A DNA stretch of 64,000 nt from Rhodobacterales bacterium HKCCE2091. Lineage in GTDB: Bacteria > Pseudomonadota > Alphaproteobacteria > Rhodobacterales > Rhodobacteraceae. The notes beneath the pieces are model-generated. The model was not told the origin of the DNA. It saw nothing but the letters and a program-made list of their open reading frames with translations, and made no database searches. A program made the translations under genes and the position numbers. The DNA is taken from the NCBI GenBank assembly GCA_015689685.1, contig WVSL01000009.1:1-64000 (forward strand). Direction: 5' to 3'. Shown piece by piece: positions 63,377 to 64,000 of this stretch; position 1 is the stretch's first letter, and each line of letters opens with the position of its first letter.

Positions 63377-64000
63377 ATGTTCCGAGGCTCCATGCCCGCT
63401 CTCGTCACGCCGTTCTCCGACGCCGCCGAGGCGGCCGTTGATTTCGATGCGCTGGCGAAGCTGGTCAAATGGCAGATCGCGGAAGGATCCACCGGCATCG
63501 TTCCCGTCGGCACCACCGGCGAAAGCCCGACCCTGACCCACGAGGAACACGAGGAGGTCATCGCCGCCGTGGTCGAGGCCGCAGCGGGCCAGGTGCCCGT
63601 GATCGCGGGGGCCGGGTCGAACAACACGGTCGAGGCGATCCGCTTCGTCGAGTTCGCGAAGGAGGCCGGGGCCGCCGCCGCGCTGGTGGTGACGCCCTAC
63701 TACAACAAGCCCACGCAACGCGGGCTGATCGCGCATTACACCGCGCTGAACGAGATCGGGATCCCGATCATCATCTACAACATCCCGCCGCGCTCGGTGA
63801 TCGACATGACGCCCGCCACGATGGGCGAACTGGCGAAGCTGCCGAACATCGTCGGCGTGAAGGACGCGACCGGAGACATCACGCGGGTGTCGAAGCAGCG
63901 CGCGACCTGCGGGCCGGACTTCTGCCAGCTTTCGGGCGAGGACGCCTCGGCGCTCGGCTTCAACGCCCACGGCGGCGTCGGCTGTATCTCGGTAACCGCG
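63377..64000 (+). CDS. dapA: 4-hydroxy-tetrahydrodipicolinate synthase (3' truncated by window edge)
   Basis: DapA joins pyruvate with aspartate semialdehyde, the first step of lysine/DAP synthesis. The visible 208 residues show GTTGESPTL (45-53), the catalytic Tyr134 in IIIYNIPPR and Schiff-base Lys162 in [12 protein letters not shown] 63377 ([13 protein letters not shown]) has AGGTG eight bases upstream; ATG 63356 is an in-frame alternative seven residues earlier. The gene runs past base 64000. It joins dapD and dapE seen elsewhere in the window. Confidence 0.95.
   Translation, partial: MFRGSMPALVTPFSDAAEAAVDFDALAKLVKWQIAEGSTGIVPVGTTGESPTLTHEEHEEVIAAVVEAAAGQVPVIAGAGSNNTVEAIRFVEFAKEAGAAAALVVTPYYNKPTQRGLIAHYTALNEIGIPIIIYNIPPRSVIDMTPATMGELAKLPNIVGVKDATGDITRVSKQRATCGPDFCQLSGEDASALGFNAHGGVGCISVTA

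Overview
The window is a GC-rich, gene-dense piece of chromosome from an alphaproteobacterium, most likely a Rhodobacterales/Rhodobacteraceae member. Supporting signs are the succinylase DAP pathway genes (dapA, dapD, dapE), a CcrM-type GANTC methylase, family-typical small proteins (DUF6478-, DUF4170- and DUF1127-like), two Hint-domain surface proteins, and heavy use of GTG/TTG starts with 1-4 base stop/start overlaps. No IS element, integrase, phage gene or CRISPR array was seen, so this reads as core chromosome with some accessory pieces.

Layout. 1-4 kb: end of a DUF6478-type gene, an unknown gene, fadH, and a secreted DUF7282-like protein after a roughly 500-base gap that contains a strong hairpin terminator. 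4-9 kb: argG with a GNAT gene, a membrane protein, a divergent Hpt / receiver-SpoIIE phosphatase signalling pair, and a Nudix hydrolase. 9-15 kb: a surface-sugar block (kdsD, ugd with a DUF4180 gene, UDP-glucuronate 4-epimerase, a shortened CapD/PglF-type dehydratase, an undecaprenyl-phosphate sugar transferase). 15-25 kb: a LysR regulator with terminator, a tightly overlapped leftward operon (cinA-like, GNAT, AhpD-like, OmpA), sfsA-map-unknown, a PstS-like/OmpA fusion, and a MOSC gene. 25-32 kb: a MltB-type lytic transglycosylase, rnr, dapE and two Hint proteins. 32-42 kb: cobQ with an unknown partner, a metallo-hydrolase, a GlsB-like protein, a prokaryotic glutamate-receptor-like channel, dapD, a LOG-family protein, grxC, comF, an NDUFAF5-like methyltransferase, hemH and a PAS protein. 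42-50 kb: a GntR-like LacI regulator, tRNA-Arg(CCT), a JmjC-type oxygenase, small exported proteins, an L,D-transpeptidase, a DUF1127 gene divergent from a GcvA-like LysR gene, a NYN/OST-HTH protein, and a membrane-tethered winged-helix protein. 50-64 kb: rnhB, ccrM, an AlkB-type hydroxylase, mutY, a DUF721 gene, a DsbA-like gene coupled to a CaiB-type CoA-transferase, lipid A/Kdo genes (waaA, lpxK) with a DUF4170 gene, a divergent pair matching the two halves of MnmC, a DMT exporter, a soluble lytic transglycosylase, and the start of dapA.

How it fits together. Several genes build or remodel the envelope: ugd, epimerase, CapD-like and sugar transferase for polysaccharide; kdsD, waaA and lpxK for Kdo-lipid A; dapA/D/E for diaminopimelate; two lytic transglycosylases and an L,D-transpeptidase for peptidoglycan. 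Others serve nucleic acid upkeep (rnr, rnhB, mutY, ccrM). The most unusual items are the receptor-like channel, the Hint pair of which one lacks the nucleophilic cysteine, the membrane winged-helix protein with its DNA-binding domain at the C-terminus, three GANTC sites just upstream of ccrM, and a perfect LysR-type dyad beside the second LysR gene. All assignments come from reading the sequence; no database search was run.
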